Source: an uncultured Collinsella sp. (GTDB lineage Bacteria; Actinomycetota; Coriobacteriia; Coriobacteriales; Coriobacteriaceae). Taken from it: DNA of 64,000 nucleotides. Each line of letters starts with the position of its first letter. Position 1 is the first letter of the stretch. Location of the stretch: assembly GCA_902465015.1 (NCBI GenBank), contig CABQLK010000002.1:1-64000 (forward strand), given 5' to 3'. The position numbers and the translations under genes were made by a program. Below are positions 33,891-42,415 of the stretch, piece after piece. Under the pieces are notes generated by a model. That model was not told where the DNA came from. It searched no databases and saw nothing but the letters and a program-made list of their open reading frames with translations.

Positions 33891-33920
33891 TTGACAGCAC
33901 TTACGTAGAGCTGATAAAGT
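33891..33920 (+). promoter_or_regulatory. promoter of rpmG-tRNA-Trp-secE-nusG
   Basis: TTGACA (33891-33896), 18-bp spacer, TAAAGT (33915-33920). Same 18-base -35 context as the tRNA/tuf promoter. Confidence 0.8.
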
Positions 33921-33965
33921 ATCAACTCGTGCCCGTACGGGGCGGAAATGAAAGGTTCAGGATAC

Positions 33966-34115
33966 ATGCGTACTCTAGTTACTCTTGCGTGCACTGAGTG
34001 CAAGCGCCGCAACTATACGACCACCAAGAACAAGTCGACCATGCCTGATCGTATGGAGATTAAGAAGTATTGCCCCTGGTGCCGTCACCACACGCTGCAC
34101 AAAGAGACCCGCTAG
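33966..34115 (+). CDS. rpmG: 50S ribosomal protein L33
   Basis: 49 residues: begins [20 protein letters not shown] and ends [14 protein letters not shown]. Two CxxC pairs (Cys9/Cys12 and Cys36/Cys39) make this the zinc-binding form of L33. AAAGG lies before the ATG. The order rpmG-secE-nusG-rplK-rplA is the standard bacterial one, with tRNA-Trp inserted here between rpmG and secE. Confidence 0.96.
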   Translation: MRTLVTLACTECKRRNYTTTKNKSTMPDRMEIKKYCPWCRHHTLHKETR

Positions 34116-34128
34116 TCTCTAGTCACAT

Positions 34129-34204
34129 ACGCCAGTAGTTCAATTGGTAGAGCATCGGTCTCCAAAACCGAGTGTTGAGGGTTCGAGTCCTTCCTGGCGT
34201 GCCA
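34129..34204 (+). tRNA. tRNA-Trp (CCA)
   Basis: Acceptor ACGCCAG / CTGGCGT, anticodon arm TCGGT-CTCCAAA-ACCGA (anticodon CCA), T arm GAGGG-TTCGAGT-CCTTC, discriminator G and encoded CCA. Confidence 0.96.
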
Positions 34205-34215
34205 GTCATTATTCC

Positions 34216-34243
34216 GTAAGCTCCCATTTGGGGGCTTACGGTT
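34216..34243 (+). terminator. hairpin between tRNA-Trp and secE
   Basis: CCGTAAGCTCCC / GGGGGCTTACGG with a short loop. The tail GTTTACT is a weak T tract, so partial termination or processing is likely. Confidence 0.55.
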
Positions 34244-34280
34244 TACTCATGTATAAGCGCATTGCGCGGAGGTAACCCAA

Positions 34281-34619
34281 ATGGCCAACAAGAAGAACAA
34301 GAAGAAGGCACAGCAGCCGGCACCTGCCAACAGCGCTGCCGCCAACTCCAAGGTTGAGGCCAAGAAGGCCGTTGCCAAGAAGAACGAGAAGGCTGCGAAG
34401 TCCAAGAAGAACGAGAAGCCTGGTTTCTTCGCCCGCACCAAGAAGTATTTCGCTTCGGTCAAGTCAGAGATGAAGCGTGTCACGTGGCCCGATAAGAAGG
34501 AACTCGTGAACTACTCGGTCGTCGTTTGCGCTTCTCTGGTCGTCGTCGGCGTCGTCATCGCTCTGCTCGATGCTGGCTTTGGCGAGGCTCTTGCTCTGTT
34601 CTCTGGATTGAGGGGCTAA
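34281..34619 (+). CDS. secE: preprotein translocase subunit SecE
   Basis: 112 residues, ATG with GGAGG upstream. The C-terminal 60 residues are the conserved SecE part: an amphipathic helix YFASVKSEMKRVTWPDKKELVNYS followed by a single membrane helix (VVVCASLVVVGVVIALLDAG). The first 50 residues are a Lys/Ala-rich disordered extension not found in Bacillus SecE but common in Actinobacteria. nusG starts 3 bp downstream. Confidence 0.95.
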   Translation: MANKKNKKKAQQPAPANSAAANSKVEAKKAVAKKNEKAAKSKKNEKPGFFARTKKYFASVKSEMKRVTWPDKKELVNYSVVVCASLVVVGVVIALLDAGFGEALALFSGLRG

Positions 34620-34622
34620 ACC

Positions 34623-35159
34623 ATGTCTAAGCGTTGGTACGTCGTTCACACTTACTCTGGATACGAGAACCGCGTTAAGTCCGATCTCGAGCATCGCATC
34701 GAGACTATGGGCATGCAGGACCGTATCTTTGATATCGAGATTCCTATGGAGCGCGTCACCGAGATCAAAGAGGGTGGCAAGCGCGAGACCAAGGATTCCA
34801 AGATTTTCCCGGGTTATGTCCTGGTTCGCATGGAGATGGATGACGATGCTTGGACGTGTGTTCGCAACACGCCCGGCGTCACCGGTTTCCTGGGCGGCAA
34901 TGGCAAGCCCGCTCCGCTTTCCCGCGACGAGTACAATAAGATGACTCGTCGTCCCGGTAAGGGCGATTCGCCCAAGCGTACGTCGGTTGATATTGAGGTC
35001 GGTACGTCCGTCCGCGTCACCGATGGCCCGCTTACCGACTTTGATGGCAAGGTTTCCGAGGTTAACACCGAGGCAGGCAAGCTCAAGGTCACGCTGATGA
35101 TCTTTGGCCGCGAGACGCCGGTCGAGCTCGACTTTAACCAGGTCGCTGTCATCGCTTAA
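34623..35159 (+). CDS. nusG: transcription termination/antitermination protein NusG
   Basis: 178 residues. The NGN domain begins [16 protein letters not shown] and contains [13 protein letters not shown], which binds RNA polymerase. The C-terminal KOW domain is [22 protein letters not shown] and binds S10 or Rho. Coupled to secE. Confidence 0.97.
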   Translation: MSKRWYVVHTYSGYENRVKSDLEHRIETMGMQDRIFDIEIPMERVTEIKEGGKRETKDSKIFPGYVLVRMEMDDDAWTCVRNTPGVTGFLGGNGKPAPLSRDEYNKMTRRPGKGDSPKRTSVDIEVGTSVRVTDGPLTDFDGKVSEVNTEAGKLKVTLMIFGRETPVELDFNQVAVIA

Positions 35160-35279
35160 GTTTTCGTCCGTTCGCGCGAGCGTGCTTCTTCTGTGACTGC
35201 TCATCTCAGGAGTGCTTCTAACACGTGCGTGCTTACGATATAGCAAGTACTTCACACTCGTGATTCGAAAGGAATGACC

Positions 35280-35708
35280 ATGGCTGAGAAGAAGGTTGCC
35301 AACGTCATTAAGCTCCAGATTCCTGCTGGTGCAGCAAACCCCGCTCCTCCCGTCGGCCCCGCCCTGGGCGCTGCTGGCGTGAACATCATGCAGTTCTGCC
35401 AGGCCTTTAACGCCGAGACGCAGGACAAGAAGGGCGACATCATCCCCGTTGAGATCACTGTCTACGAGGATAAGTCCTTCTCCTTCATCACCAAGACCCC
35501 GCCGGCGGCTCACCTCATCAAGAAGGAGCTGAACCTCAAGTCTGGTTCCGCTAAGCCCCAGGCCGACAAGGTTGGTCAGCTCTCCCAGGAGCAGCTCACC
35601 AAGATCGCCGAGATCAAGATGCCGGACCTCAATGCCAACGACATTGACGCCGCCAAGAAGATCATCGCCGGTACCGCCCGTTCCATGGGCGTCACCATCG
35701 CTGAGTAG
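35280..35708 (+). CDS. rplK: 50S ribosomal protein L11
   Basis: 142 residues; ATG at 35280 with AAAGGA, chosen over an upstream in-frame start two codons earlier. [30 protein letters not shown] is the conserved N-terminal methylation and thiostrepton-binding part; [16 protein letters not shown] and [11 protein letters not shown] close the RNA-binding domain. The 120 bp after nusG hold no gene. Confidence 0.97.
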   Translation: MAEKKVANVIKLQIPAGAANPAPPVGPALGAAGVNIMQFCQAFNAETQDKKGDIIPVEITVYEDKSFSFITKTPPAAHLIKKELNLKSGSAKPQADKVGQLSQEQLTKIAEIKMPDLNANDIDAAKKIIAGTARSMGVTIAE

Positions 35709-35726
35709 CGATTTCTTATGGTAACG

Positions 35727-35752
35727 ACGGGTGCTCCGACCGGGGCGCCCGT
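35727..35752 (+). terminator. hairpin between rplK and rplA
   Basis: ACGGGTGC (35727-35734) pairs with GCGCCCGT (35745-35752). No T tract follows, so it is unlikely to terminate fully. Confidence 0.4.
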
Positions 35753-35783
35753 TAAATGTGTGCAATAGGGCACACGATACGAT

Positions 35784-35811
35784 GTGGGAGGGCTCACGCC
35801 CGTTTAACCAC
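35784..35811 (+). promoter_or_regulatory. candidate L1-binding autoregulatory site in the rplA leader
   Basis: GTGGGAGGG ... CCCGTTTAACCAC forms GTGG/CCAC stems around an asymmetric GAGGG/GTTTAA internal loop, just before the rplA ribosome site (AGGAGG). This matches the known L1 mRNA target, which mimics the 23S rRNA site. Confidence 0.65.
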
Positions 35812-35825
35812 AGGAGGTAATACAC

Positions 35826-36533
35826 ATGGCTAAGCATGGTAAGAGCTATAACGCTGCTGCCGAGAAGATCGACCGCGCCACGCTCTACACCCCCCTTCAG
35901 GCTGCCAAGCTCCTCAAGAAGCTCGACACCGCCAAGTTCGACGAGACCGTCGAGGCCCACTTCCGTTTGGGCATCGATACTCGTAAGGCTGACCAGAACA
36001 TCCGTGGTTCCATTTCCCTGCCCCACGGCACCGGCAAGACCGTTCGTGTTGCCGTCTTCGCCGAGGGCGAGAAGGCCCGCGAGGCCGAGGCTGCCGGCGC
36101 CGACATCATCGGTTCCGACGAGCTTGTCGCCCAGATTCAGAAGGGCGAGATCAACTTCGACGCCGCTATCGCTACGCCGAACATGATGGCCAAGGTTGGC
36201 CGCATCGGTAAGATCCTTGGTCCCCGTGGCCTCATGCCGAACCCCAAGCTCGGCACCGTGACCATGGACGTTGCCAAGATGGTCTCCGAGCTCAAGGCTG
36301 GCCGCGTTGAGTACCGCGCCGACCGCTACGGCATCTGCCACGTGCCCCTGGGCAAGAAGTCCTTCTCTGAGCAGCAGCTCGTTGAGAACTACGCTGCCCT
36401 GTACACCGAGATCCTGCGCGTCAAGCCCTCTTCTGCTAAGGGCAAGTACGTCAAGTCCATCTCCGTGTCTTCCACCATGGGCCCTGGCGTCAAGGTCGAT
36501 CCCGCTGTCCAGCGTGACTTCCTGGCTGAGTAA
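35826..36533 (+). CDS. rplA: 50S ribosomal protein L1
   Basis: 235 residues, AGGAGG upstream. The [18 protein letters not shown] and [18 protein letters not shown] stretches, [17 protein letters not shown] and [24 protein letters not shown] are typical of L1. It is the last gene of the rplK-rplA unit; rplJ, normally next, is 22 kb downstream. Confidence 0.97.
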   Translation: MAKHGKSYNAAAEKIDRATLYTPLQAAKLLKKLDTAKFDETVEAHFRLGIDTRKADQNIRGSISLPHGTGKTVRVAVFAEGEKAREAEAAGADIIGSDELVAQIQKGEINFDAAIATPNMMAKVGRIGKILGPRGLMPNPKLGTVTMDVAKMVSELKAGRVEYRADRYGICHVPLGKKSFSEQQLVENYAALYTEILRVKPSSAKGKYVKSISVSSTMGPGVKVDPAVQRDFLAE

Positions 36534-36569
36534 CTGCTAGTTACTGCCTGATCAAAGCAAGCATTGCTA

Positions 36570-36608
36570 AAGAAACCCGGTTCTGCCTTGTGCAGGACCG
36601 GGTTTCTT
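36570..36608 (+). terminator. intrinsic terminator of rplKA
   Basis: AAGAAACCCGGTTCTGC-CTTGT-GCAGGACCGGGTTTCTT; strong stem with terminal T residues. Confidence 0.85.
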
Positions 36609-36624
36609 GCTATCGCGTCAAAAG

Positions 36625-36658
36625 CACCACAAAGGGGACGGTGTCCCCTTTGTGGTGG
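36625..36658 (-). repeat. stop-codon-abutting hairpin element, GGGGAC core (copy 3)
   Basis: Near-perfect palindrome: CACCACAAAGGGGAC, GGT, GTCCCCTTTGTGGTG. On the minus strand it starts one base after the TAA stop of the metallophosphoesterase gene (36659-36661). Confidence 0.85.
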
Positions 36659-37369
36659 TTACCAGGGTGTTCTGGCTGTTGAGGACTCGATGGCATCGTG
36701 GCGTTTGAGCTCGCGGCGCATGGTTTGCGAATTGAGCCAGGCTGCCTGCCAGCCACGGATGGGGTAGCGCGTCTGATCGAGCTCAAACTGCGTATAGCCG
36801 CAGGCGTTGATGATCGTCGTTCCACACACATGCTGCCGCTTGCGCTGAAAATCGTAACCGTAGCTTTGGTGTACATGCCCATGCACCATGTAGTCGGGCC
36901 CCCAGGACTCAAGCGCCGTGTTAAAGCACTCAAACCCTCGATGCGGCAGATCGTCCAAATCACCCATACCGGCGGCGGGCGCATGGGTAAGCAGAATGTC
37001 GCACCCGCCGACCATCCTAACCTTACGCGACAGCTTACGCATGCGCTTGGACATCTCGCGTTCGGTGTACATGTTGGCGCCGTCGCGATAACGCATGGAC
37101 CCGCCAAGGCCCGCAATGCGAATCCCTCGGTACGTGTACACGCTGTCTTCCACGCAGATACATCCGCCTGGTGCATGACGCGCGTAGCGGTCATCGTGAT
37201 TGCCGCGAACGTAGATGAGCGGCTTGTTGATGACCGTAACCAAAAATTCAAGATAGTCCGGGTCCAGATCGCCGGCGGACAAAATCAGGTCGACTCCCTC
37301 AAAGCGTTCCTTGCGAAAGCACTCCCAAAGGCATCGTTCTTCGGTATCGGCTATGGCAAGGATTTTCAT
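36659..37369 (-). CDS. calcineurin-like metallophosphoesterase
   Basis: 236 residues. Metal-site motifs are SAGDLDPDYLEFL, VRGNHDDRYA (about 54-63), LLTHAPAAGMGD (about 126-137) and HGHVHQSYG. The first motif, IADTEERCL, has Glu where most family members have the His of D-x-H, so one metal site may differ. It starts within the stop codon of the ParB-like/BMP gene (ATGA overlap), so the two are co-translated. Substrate is unknown; a cyclic nucleotide or nucleotide phosphodiesterase role would fit the partner domain (inference). Confidence 0.82.
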   Translation of the reverse strand: MKILAIADTEERCLWECFRKERFEGVDLILSAGDLDPDYLEFLVTVINKPLIYVRGNHDDRYARHAPGGCICVEDSVYTYRGIRIAGLGGSMRYRDGANMYTEREMSKRMRKLSRKVRMVGGCDILLTHAPAAGMGDLDDLPHRGFECFNTALESWGPDYMVHGHVHQSYGYDFQRKRQHVCGTTIINACGYTQFELDQTRYPIRGWQAAWLNSQTMRRELKRHDAIESSTARTPW

Positions 37370-39282
37370 AGGGCAGGGACTTTCGGCTCATCGTCGAGCT
37401 GCGGAATGGTGCCTACCACGTTGTCCGCCAGCCAATTCATCTCGACAATCTGCGTGCTCGGCAGCGGAGGGAAGCCTTCGATCTGTACCACGCCGTTCTG
37501 GCTGTGGAGCTCGCCGCCAAAGGGGTTGATGGAGCCCTCAACAATGCCGTTGCGGAGCAACTGCACGAGTTTGCGTGTCTGGTAGGGTAGGCCCGGAGCG
37601 TAACGGATGTCGATAACGCCGGAGCTCATGCCGTACCAGTAGTTGACGGCGCGCACTTGGTTGTCGTCGCTGGTCTCGTCCCACGTGCCGTGCAGAAGGC
37701 TGCGAACGATGAGCTCGTAGTAACGGCCCCAGTTCCATACGGGCATGGCGATGCCGGTGACTTTGCCGTCGACCAAGCGGTGAAGCCCGTAGGCCGTTGG
37801 GTCTTCGAGCGACTTTGACATGTCAGCGCCGGTCATGACGCTTACGCCTTCGCGGCACATGGCTTCGGCAAGACCACCGGCGGGCACATCGCCCCAGGTG
37901 AGGATGACCTGCGCGCGCGGGTCGAGCAGCGAGGCGCCAATCGCAAAGGCGTTGATCTCGCTGAGTGCGCCCGAGGCGAAGACCGACGCGTGGTAACCGA
38001 TGCGGTGGTTATCCGCCATGCTGGCCGCAAGGGCGCCCAGCAGAAACTTGGCCTCGTACATCTTGCCAAAGTACGAACGGACGCTTTGATGGGGAAGGCC
38101 GATAGAGCAGTTGAGGAACCGAACCCGGGGATACTCAACGGCAGCCCTGAGCGTGTATTCCATCAGGCGGTGCGAGGTCGAGAAGATGACGTTTGCTCCA
38201 TGTTTGACAGCCGTTTCCACGGCGGCGTAGAACACATCCGGATCGTGACAGTCCTCGAACGCCTCGGTGCGCACGATACCGCCAAAGTGCTCATCGAGAT
38301 ACTGACGCCCTTGGTCGTGCAGGCTGTCCCAGCTCGACGTCGCACAGGGGAACTCATGGATAAAGGCGATGCGTAGGGGGTTGGCCGTCGAGTAGACGGT
38401 CTTGCCCATAAAGAAGTTGAGCACGCCAGCGGTGGACTTGGCGGGCGTTTCTTCCTCGTCGACGCTCGGTGCTTCGACAAGATCGACCTTGTCCTCGTCA
38501 TTTTTGCCGGCAATGACCAGCTCGCGCCAAATCTTGCACAGGCGGTTTACGACGATATCCGTCGGCGTATCCAGCAGGCGGTCCTGGTTGTACACATTAA
38601 GGTACACGAGCATGGCGTCGGCAGGCGTAATGTCCAGGTGGTCGCCGCCTGCGCGAAGGTAGGCGCGCTTAAAGAGCAGGAAGGTGTGGCGCAGGTAGTC
38701 GACCTTTTTCTGCGGCCATTTTTCGATAAGGTTCTGACCGAGCATCTTGGCGAGCGTTTCGTAGCTTCCCTCACGCGAAAACTCGATCTCGTATAGGGGG
38801 CAGACGCGCCAAAACGCGCAGAATTCACCGTACAGGCGGCTTTCGACGGAATCCCATGTGCCGGGGTAGAGACGGGTGACCTTGGCCGAAACCGTCGGGG
38901 CGTCTAGGAATTTGAGGACACTGACGCGTTTGTTACCTTCCTGGACATAGAACCGATGCATGAACTCGGTGACGATGACGGGGTCGCGATAGCCCTCGGT
39001 CACCTGGATGTCGTAGAGGTTGGACCACTTGCGGGCGAACTCGGTGTTAAACGGCAACAAGGGCATAAAGTTGCATGAAAAGGCGGACTGACGGCCCTTG
39101 GTGACCGTGCCGACGACCATTTCGAGCGGAATATCTCTCAGGCCGACATTCTCTCGCTGACCTAAGGGGAGCTGAGCAACCAAGCTATCGAGGTCCGTAA
39201 GGTATGGATGCTCGCTTTGGCTAATGGCGCGTCGACGTCCTTGCTCGCCGCGCTTGCGTGCTTGACGATAGGCCTCTTCCAT
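37366..39282 (-). CDS. cytosolic fusion of a ParB-like domain and a BMP/PnrA-type nucleoside-binding domain
   Basis: 638 residues without signal peptide or lipobox; ATG with GGGAGC upstream. Residues about 90-140 contain a ParB/sulfiredoxin-like motif: VTEGYRDPVIV, then VQEGNKRVSVLKFL with the Gly-Asn-Lys-Arg box at 116-119. A helical part (about 145-260) and a polar linker follow. From about residue 302 the sequence resembles BMP-family (PnrA/Med) periplasmic binding proteins: PLRIAFIHEF, FLNCSIGLPHQSVRSYFGKMYEAKFLLGALAAS and INAFAIGASLLDP. BMP proteins bind purine nucleosides and are normally secreted; here the domain must act in the cytosol, presumably as a sensor (inference). The gene overlaps a metallophosphoesterase gene by 4 bp. 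Confidence 0.8.
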   Translation of the reverse strand: MEEAYRQARKRGEQGRRRAISQSEHPYLTDLDSLVAQLPLGQRENVGLRDIPLEMVVGTVTKGRQSAFSCNFMPLLPFNTEFARKWSNLYDIQVTEGYRDPVIVTEFMHRFYVQEGNKRVSVLKFLDAPTVSAKVTRLYPGTWDSVESRLYGEFCAFWRVCPLYEIEFSREGSYETLAKMLGQNLIEKWPQKKVDYLRHTFLLFKRAYLRAGGDHLDITPADAMLVYLNVYNQDRLLDTPTDIVVNRLCKIWRELVIAGKNDEDKVDLVEAPSVDEEETPAKSTAGVLNFFMGKTVYSTANPLRIAFIHEFPCATSSWDSLHDQGRQYLDEHFGGIVRTEAFEDCHDPDVFYAAVETAVKHGANVIFSTSHRLMEYTLRAAVEYPRVRFLNCSIGLPHQSVRSYFGKMYEAKFLLGALAASMADNHRIGYHASVFASGALSEINAFAIGASLLDPRAQVILTWGDVPAGGLAEAMCREGVSVMTGADMSKSLEDPTAYGLHRLVDGKVTGIAMPVWNWGRYYELIVRSLLHGTWDETSDDNQVRAVNYWYGMSSGVIDIRYAPGLPYQTRKLVQLLRNGIVEGSINPFGGELHSQNGVVQIEGFPPLPSTQIVEMNWLADNVVGTIPQLDDEPKVPAL

Positions 39283-39336
39283 AATGTTGCTCCCTTAGTC
39301 GTTTAAACAACTATATGAACCATGGTACCACGAATG

Positions 39337-39377
39337 AAAACCACTACAAAGATGCCTGACCCCTTTGCGGTGGTTTA
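39337..39377 (-). repeat. stop-codon-abutting hairpin element, GGGGTCAGG core (copy 4)
   Basis: Arms AAACCACTACAAAG (39338-39351) and CTTTGCGGTGGTTT (39363-39376). On the minus strand the element overlaps the TAA stop of mscS and reads TAAACCACCGCAAAGGGG. Confidence 0.8.
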
Positions 39378-40142
39378 GGCGATGATGGGGGCGATGGCGC
39401 GGATGCAGGCGTCGGCAGCGGTGAAAGTGGTGCTGTCGTCGCTGACGATAAAGATGATCTTTCCTTTGATGCCAAAGTCGCCGATTTCGCTAAAGAGCAC
39501 GCAGGGCTCTTTGTCAAAGCCCGAGATGGGCGAGACGGCCGTTTTGGTTGCGCTCGTGAGCTCGTCTGCCAGCGCGTCAAGGGAAGCCCACTTAGACGTG
39601 TCCTTTACGGCAACGGGCACGGCCACGCGTCCAAAGGGCATCAAATGCACGAGCGTGTTCTTGGAGATGTTGGAGTTGGGCACAATGATGGTCTGTCCAC
39701 AGGCATCCTCAATCGTTGTATGGCGCCAAGTGATGTCTTGGACCACGCCGGATACGCCGCCGACCTCGATATTGTCGCCGGGTTTGATGATGCCCATAAA
39801 GGTCACTTGCATGCCGCCGATAAGGTTTGACAGCGTGTCCTGAAAGCCGAGCGAGATGGCGATGCCGCCGACGCCAAGAGCGGCGACGAGGGCGTTTGCA
39901 TTAATGCCAAAACAGTTGTCGAGGATAAAGCTGCCGCCGATCATCCAGATGACGGCGCGCGCGATGTTGATGAAGATACTCGATGCCGGTAGCGGGTTAT
40001 CGTCTCGGTTAAGCAGATGGTTCAGGGTCTTGGATACGACCTTGGCGGCGACGGCGGTGCCTATCGCCAAGATGACGGCCCAGATGATGTTGTGGACCCA
40101 CCGTTGCTCAAAGAAATGAAGAATCGGCTCAAACAATTCCAT
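39375..40142 (-). CDS. mscS: small-conductance mechanosensitive channel, MscS family
   Basis: 255 residues. AGGAGG precedes the ATG. Three hydrophobic segments: about 18-38, 58-75 and the pore helix 85-105. The pore-lining part has ALVAALGVGGIAISLGFQDTLSNLIGG, the Gly/Ala-rich TM3 pattern of MscS. The soluble beta domain follows with VGGVSGVVQDITWRHTTI and IIVPNSNISKNTLVH. Releases solutes on hypo-osmotic shock. It is monocistronic. Confidence 0.93.
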   Translation of the reverse strand: MELFEPILHFFEQRWVHNIIWAVILAIGTAVAAKVVSKTLNHLLNRDDNPLPASSIFINIARAVIWMIGGSFILDNCFGINANALVAALGVGGIAISLGFQDTLSNLIGGMQVTFMGIIKPGDNIEVGGVSGVVQDITWRHTTIEDACGQTIIVPNSNISKNTLVHLMPFGRVAVPVAVKDTSKWASLDALADELTSATKTAVSPISGFDKEPCVLFSEIGDFGIKGKIIFIVSDDSTTFTAADACIRAIAPIIA

Positions 40143-40186
40143 GTAGGGAAACCTCCTAATGATCGTCCAACCATGATACCCACCAA

Positions 40187-40220
40187 GAAGCCCGTCCGAT
40201 CAAATTCGGACGGGCTTCTG
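40187..40220. terminator. bidirectional hairpin between mscS and the 5'-nucleotidase gene
   Basis: AGAAGCCCGTCCGA (40187-40200) / TCGGACGGGCTTCT (40207-40220); 14 perfect pairs with a 6-nt loop, downstream of the 5'-nucleotidase gene. Confidence 0.75.
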
Positions 40221-40270
40221 TGCTCGATATAAAGTTTACGCGGTGGGGCTGCAAGGCCCGGCGGTGTAGC

Positions 40271-42295
40271 TTAGCGTCGACGCTTCCAGATAATGCCGAG
40301 GACGATGACGATGATGCCGCCGATAAGGCACGCGCCAACTACTGCCAGCGTGCGGTCTCCCGTTGCGGCGAGCTTACCGGTCGTCTTCTTGGTGATGACC
40401 TTCGTGGTCGCCGTGTCCGTCTTAGGCGAGGGCTTAGGCGTCGGGGCCGGTGTGGGCGTGGGGTCCACGGCAGCGGAGCCAAAGCTGATGGTGCCGGCGA
40501 GCCCGGCCATCTTGCTCTCCCAGCCGTTCTGCCCAATCAGCGCCCTCAGCGCCGCCTCGCACGTGCCCCACTCGGTGTACTTGGTGGCGTTTGCGAAGGT
40601 GGGGAAGTCGGTCGTGTTGGTGATGATGTAGTTGTTGGTGGCGACGGTATAGGTCTTGGTGGGATCGAGCGTGCTGCCGTCTTTGGTGAGTGTGGCACTC
40701 ACAATGCGCTTGCCTTCGGGCTGCGTCCAATCAATCGTCACGTTGATGCCGCCAAAGGAGAGAACGCTGCCAGAGTCATCGCGCCACTTGTACTTGTCTT
40801 GCGCCTCCTGCTCGGTGTGACCGGCCGCCACATAAGCCTGCTGAAGCTCGTAGCTGTCGTTGCAATCGTCGCTAATTTGTAGCGAGTGCTCGAGCGCTGC
40901 GAGGAAGTCCGCGCCGGTCATGGTCCAGGTCTCCACGGTGTTGCCGTAGGGCGAGATGGCGATGACGTTGCCGGCGGTCACGTTGCCCGCCGCGATGCCG
41001 CCGCGGATGCCGCCAGCGTTTTCGATAGCGAGGTCTGCGCCCGTCAAGGCAAGATAGGAGCCGCAAATCACGTGGCCGATGGTCTGGGCCTTGGTGGTGT
41101 CGCCCTCCTTGCTGGGACGGAAATCGGTGGTGCGCACCATTTCCCAACCATGCGTGCCTGCGGCGTCCTCGCCGTAGAAATAGTTGGTGGTGGATGTGCC
41201 GAGCACCTTGTTCGATTCGTTTTCAAAGTCCTCGTCGAGCGGCTTGATCTTGTTGCGGACGGCTTCAAGGCGGCTTTGGTAGTCGGAGCCCTTGTCGGGG
41301 TCTGCCAAAAGGTCGTTGACGTTCTTGGCGGTGTAGAGCTTCTCGTTGCTGTCGTCTGCAGGGACCGTGACCGTGTCGTCGTCGGTCGTCTCGGTGCCAT
41401 TCGTGTCGTATTTGTACGGAATGGAAAGCAGTCCCACCTCGGCAAAGGCACTGCCCGCCTCGACAACGTGGATTGTCTTGCCGTCGGCTCCCGTCACCTT
41501 CTCGTTAAGGTTGATGTGCTCGTGGCCTGCGATAAGGGCATCGACGCCACGGAGTCGCGTGGCAAAGGTCTTGGCGTCGAGCGTGTGCGCGATACACACA
41601 ACAACATCGCAGCCCTCCTTGCGCAGCTGCTCTGTCTCGGCATTGATGGCGTTCGCGGCACTCGAGAACGACGTACCCGCGACCAGGTCCGCGCGCAGCG
41701 AGGATCCCAGCGACTCATCCATGGCACCCACGACGCCGACCTTGATTTTGTAGTCGAATGTGGAGTGATCCTCGCTATCCTCCCAGGTGCGATCGAGCGT
41801 CTTCGTGATGCTCGAGCTCCATACGCCGCTCGTAGACTTCGCGTTCGCGCAGAGCATGGCGAAGGGCGTACCGGTGGTGCTGTAGCCGGTCATGGTGTGG
41901 AGTTTGTCCGCGCCGTAGCTCCAGTCGTGGTTGCCTGGCGTGGTCGCGTCGTAGCCGTCGGCGTAGAAGGTGTCCATGAGCTCGGCGATGCTCTTGCCCT
42001 CGCTCATGGTGGCGAAGGACTGCCCGTGGAAGGTGTCGCCCGCATCGAGCAAAAGATCGGGGGCGCTGTTTTGGGCGCTATAGAGAACCGCCAGTCCGTC
42101 GAAGCCCACAGTGCCGGTGCCCTTGCTTGCGTTGTAGCTGTACTTGTAGCTGCCGTGGATGTCGTTGGTGTGCATGACGGCCACGGAGCCGTCAATAGCG
42201 GCGGGCAGGTTCCCCGCGAAAGCGAGACTTGGGATGCCTGCGAGCGCGCCGGCAAACAACGCGGCGGCCAACGCAAGGCGGGGGAGTCTTTTCAT
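40271..42295 (-). CDS. cell-wall-anchored bifunctional metallophosphatase / 5'-nucleotidase
   Basis: 674 residues, AAGGA before the ATG. N-terminal signal peptide (MKRLPRLALAAALFAGALAG, cleavage near SLAFAG). Metallophosphatase domain motifs: VMHTNDIHGSY (about 39-49), LDAGDTFHGQSFA, TTPGNHDWSYG, IAGHEHINL. The C-terminal 5'-nucleotidase domain contains ENAGGIRGGIAAG and SPYGNTVETWTMTG. The end has a Pro/Thr-rich stretch, an LAATGD sorting-like motif, a hydrophobic helix and KRRR, the layout of a sortase substrate with Ala for the usual Pro. It would release nucleosides from nucleotides outside the cell. The cytosolic ParB-like/BMP gene nearby may sense them (inference). Confidence 0.9.
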   Translation of the reverse strand: MKRLPRLALAAALFAGALAGIPSLAFAGNLPAAIDGSVAVMHTNDIHGSYKYSYNASKGTGTVGFDGLAVLYSAQNSAPDLLLDAGDTFHGQSFATMSEGKSIAELMDTFYADGYDATTPGNHDWSYGADKLHTMTGYSTTGTPFAMLCANAKSTSGVWSSSITKTLDRTWEDSEDHSTFDYKIKVGVVGAMDESLGSSLRADLVAGTSFSSAANAINAETEQLRKEGCDVVVCIAHTLDAKTFATRLRGVDALIAGHEHINLNEKVTGADGKTIHVVEAGSAFAEVGLLSIPYKYDTNGTETTDDDTVTVPADDSNEKLYTAKNVNDLLADPDKGSDYQSRLEAVRNKIKPLDEDFENESNKVLGTSTTNYFYGEDAAGTHGWEMVRTTDFRPSKEGDTTKAQTIGHVICGSYLALTGADLAIENAGGIRGGIAAGNVTAGNVIAISPYGNTVETWTMTGADFLAALEHSLQISDDCNDSYELQQAYVAAGHTEQEAQDKYKWRDDSGSVLSFGGINVTIDWTQPEGKRIVSATLTKDGSTLDPTKTYTVATNNYIITNTTDFPTFANATKYTEWGTCEAALRALIGQNGWESKMAGLAGTISFGSAAVDPTPTPAPTPKPSPKTDTATTKVITKKTTGKLAATGDRTLAVVGACLIGGIIVIVLGIIWKRRR

Positions 42296-42359
42296 GGCAG
42301 TTTCCTTAGTCCTTAGCCAGAATGTCTGGTTGAATATCGGATTATCGACATAATATGCG

Positions 42360-42399
42360 AAAACCGCCGCAAGGGCGCCTGTCCCTTAGCGGCGGTTTT
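42360..42399. terminator. bidirectional terminator with GGGACAGG core
   Basis: AAAACCGCCGC ... GCGGCGGTTTT. The loop side carries AAGGG and CCTGTCCCTT, so on the minus strand it shows the same AAGGGACAGG core as the stop-abutting elements, but with long GC-rich arms and T runs. It separates the ABC operon from the 5'-nucleotidase gene. Confidence 0.8.
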
Positions 42400-42415
42400 G
42401 ACGTTTGCGCAGATA

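Noticed and set aside
40886..42316. 476-codon open frame on the plus strand opposite the 5'-nucleotidase gene
   Set aside because: The minus-strand protein has clear metallophosphatase motifs and signal peptide; the plus-strand frame shows none.
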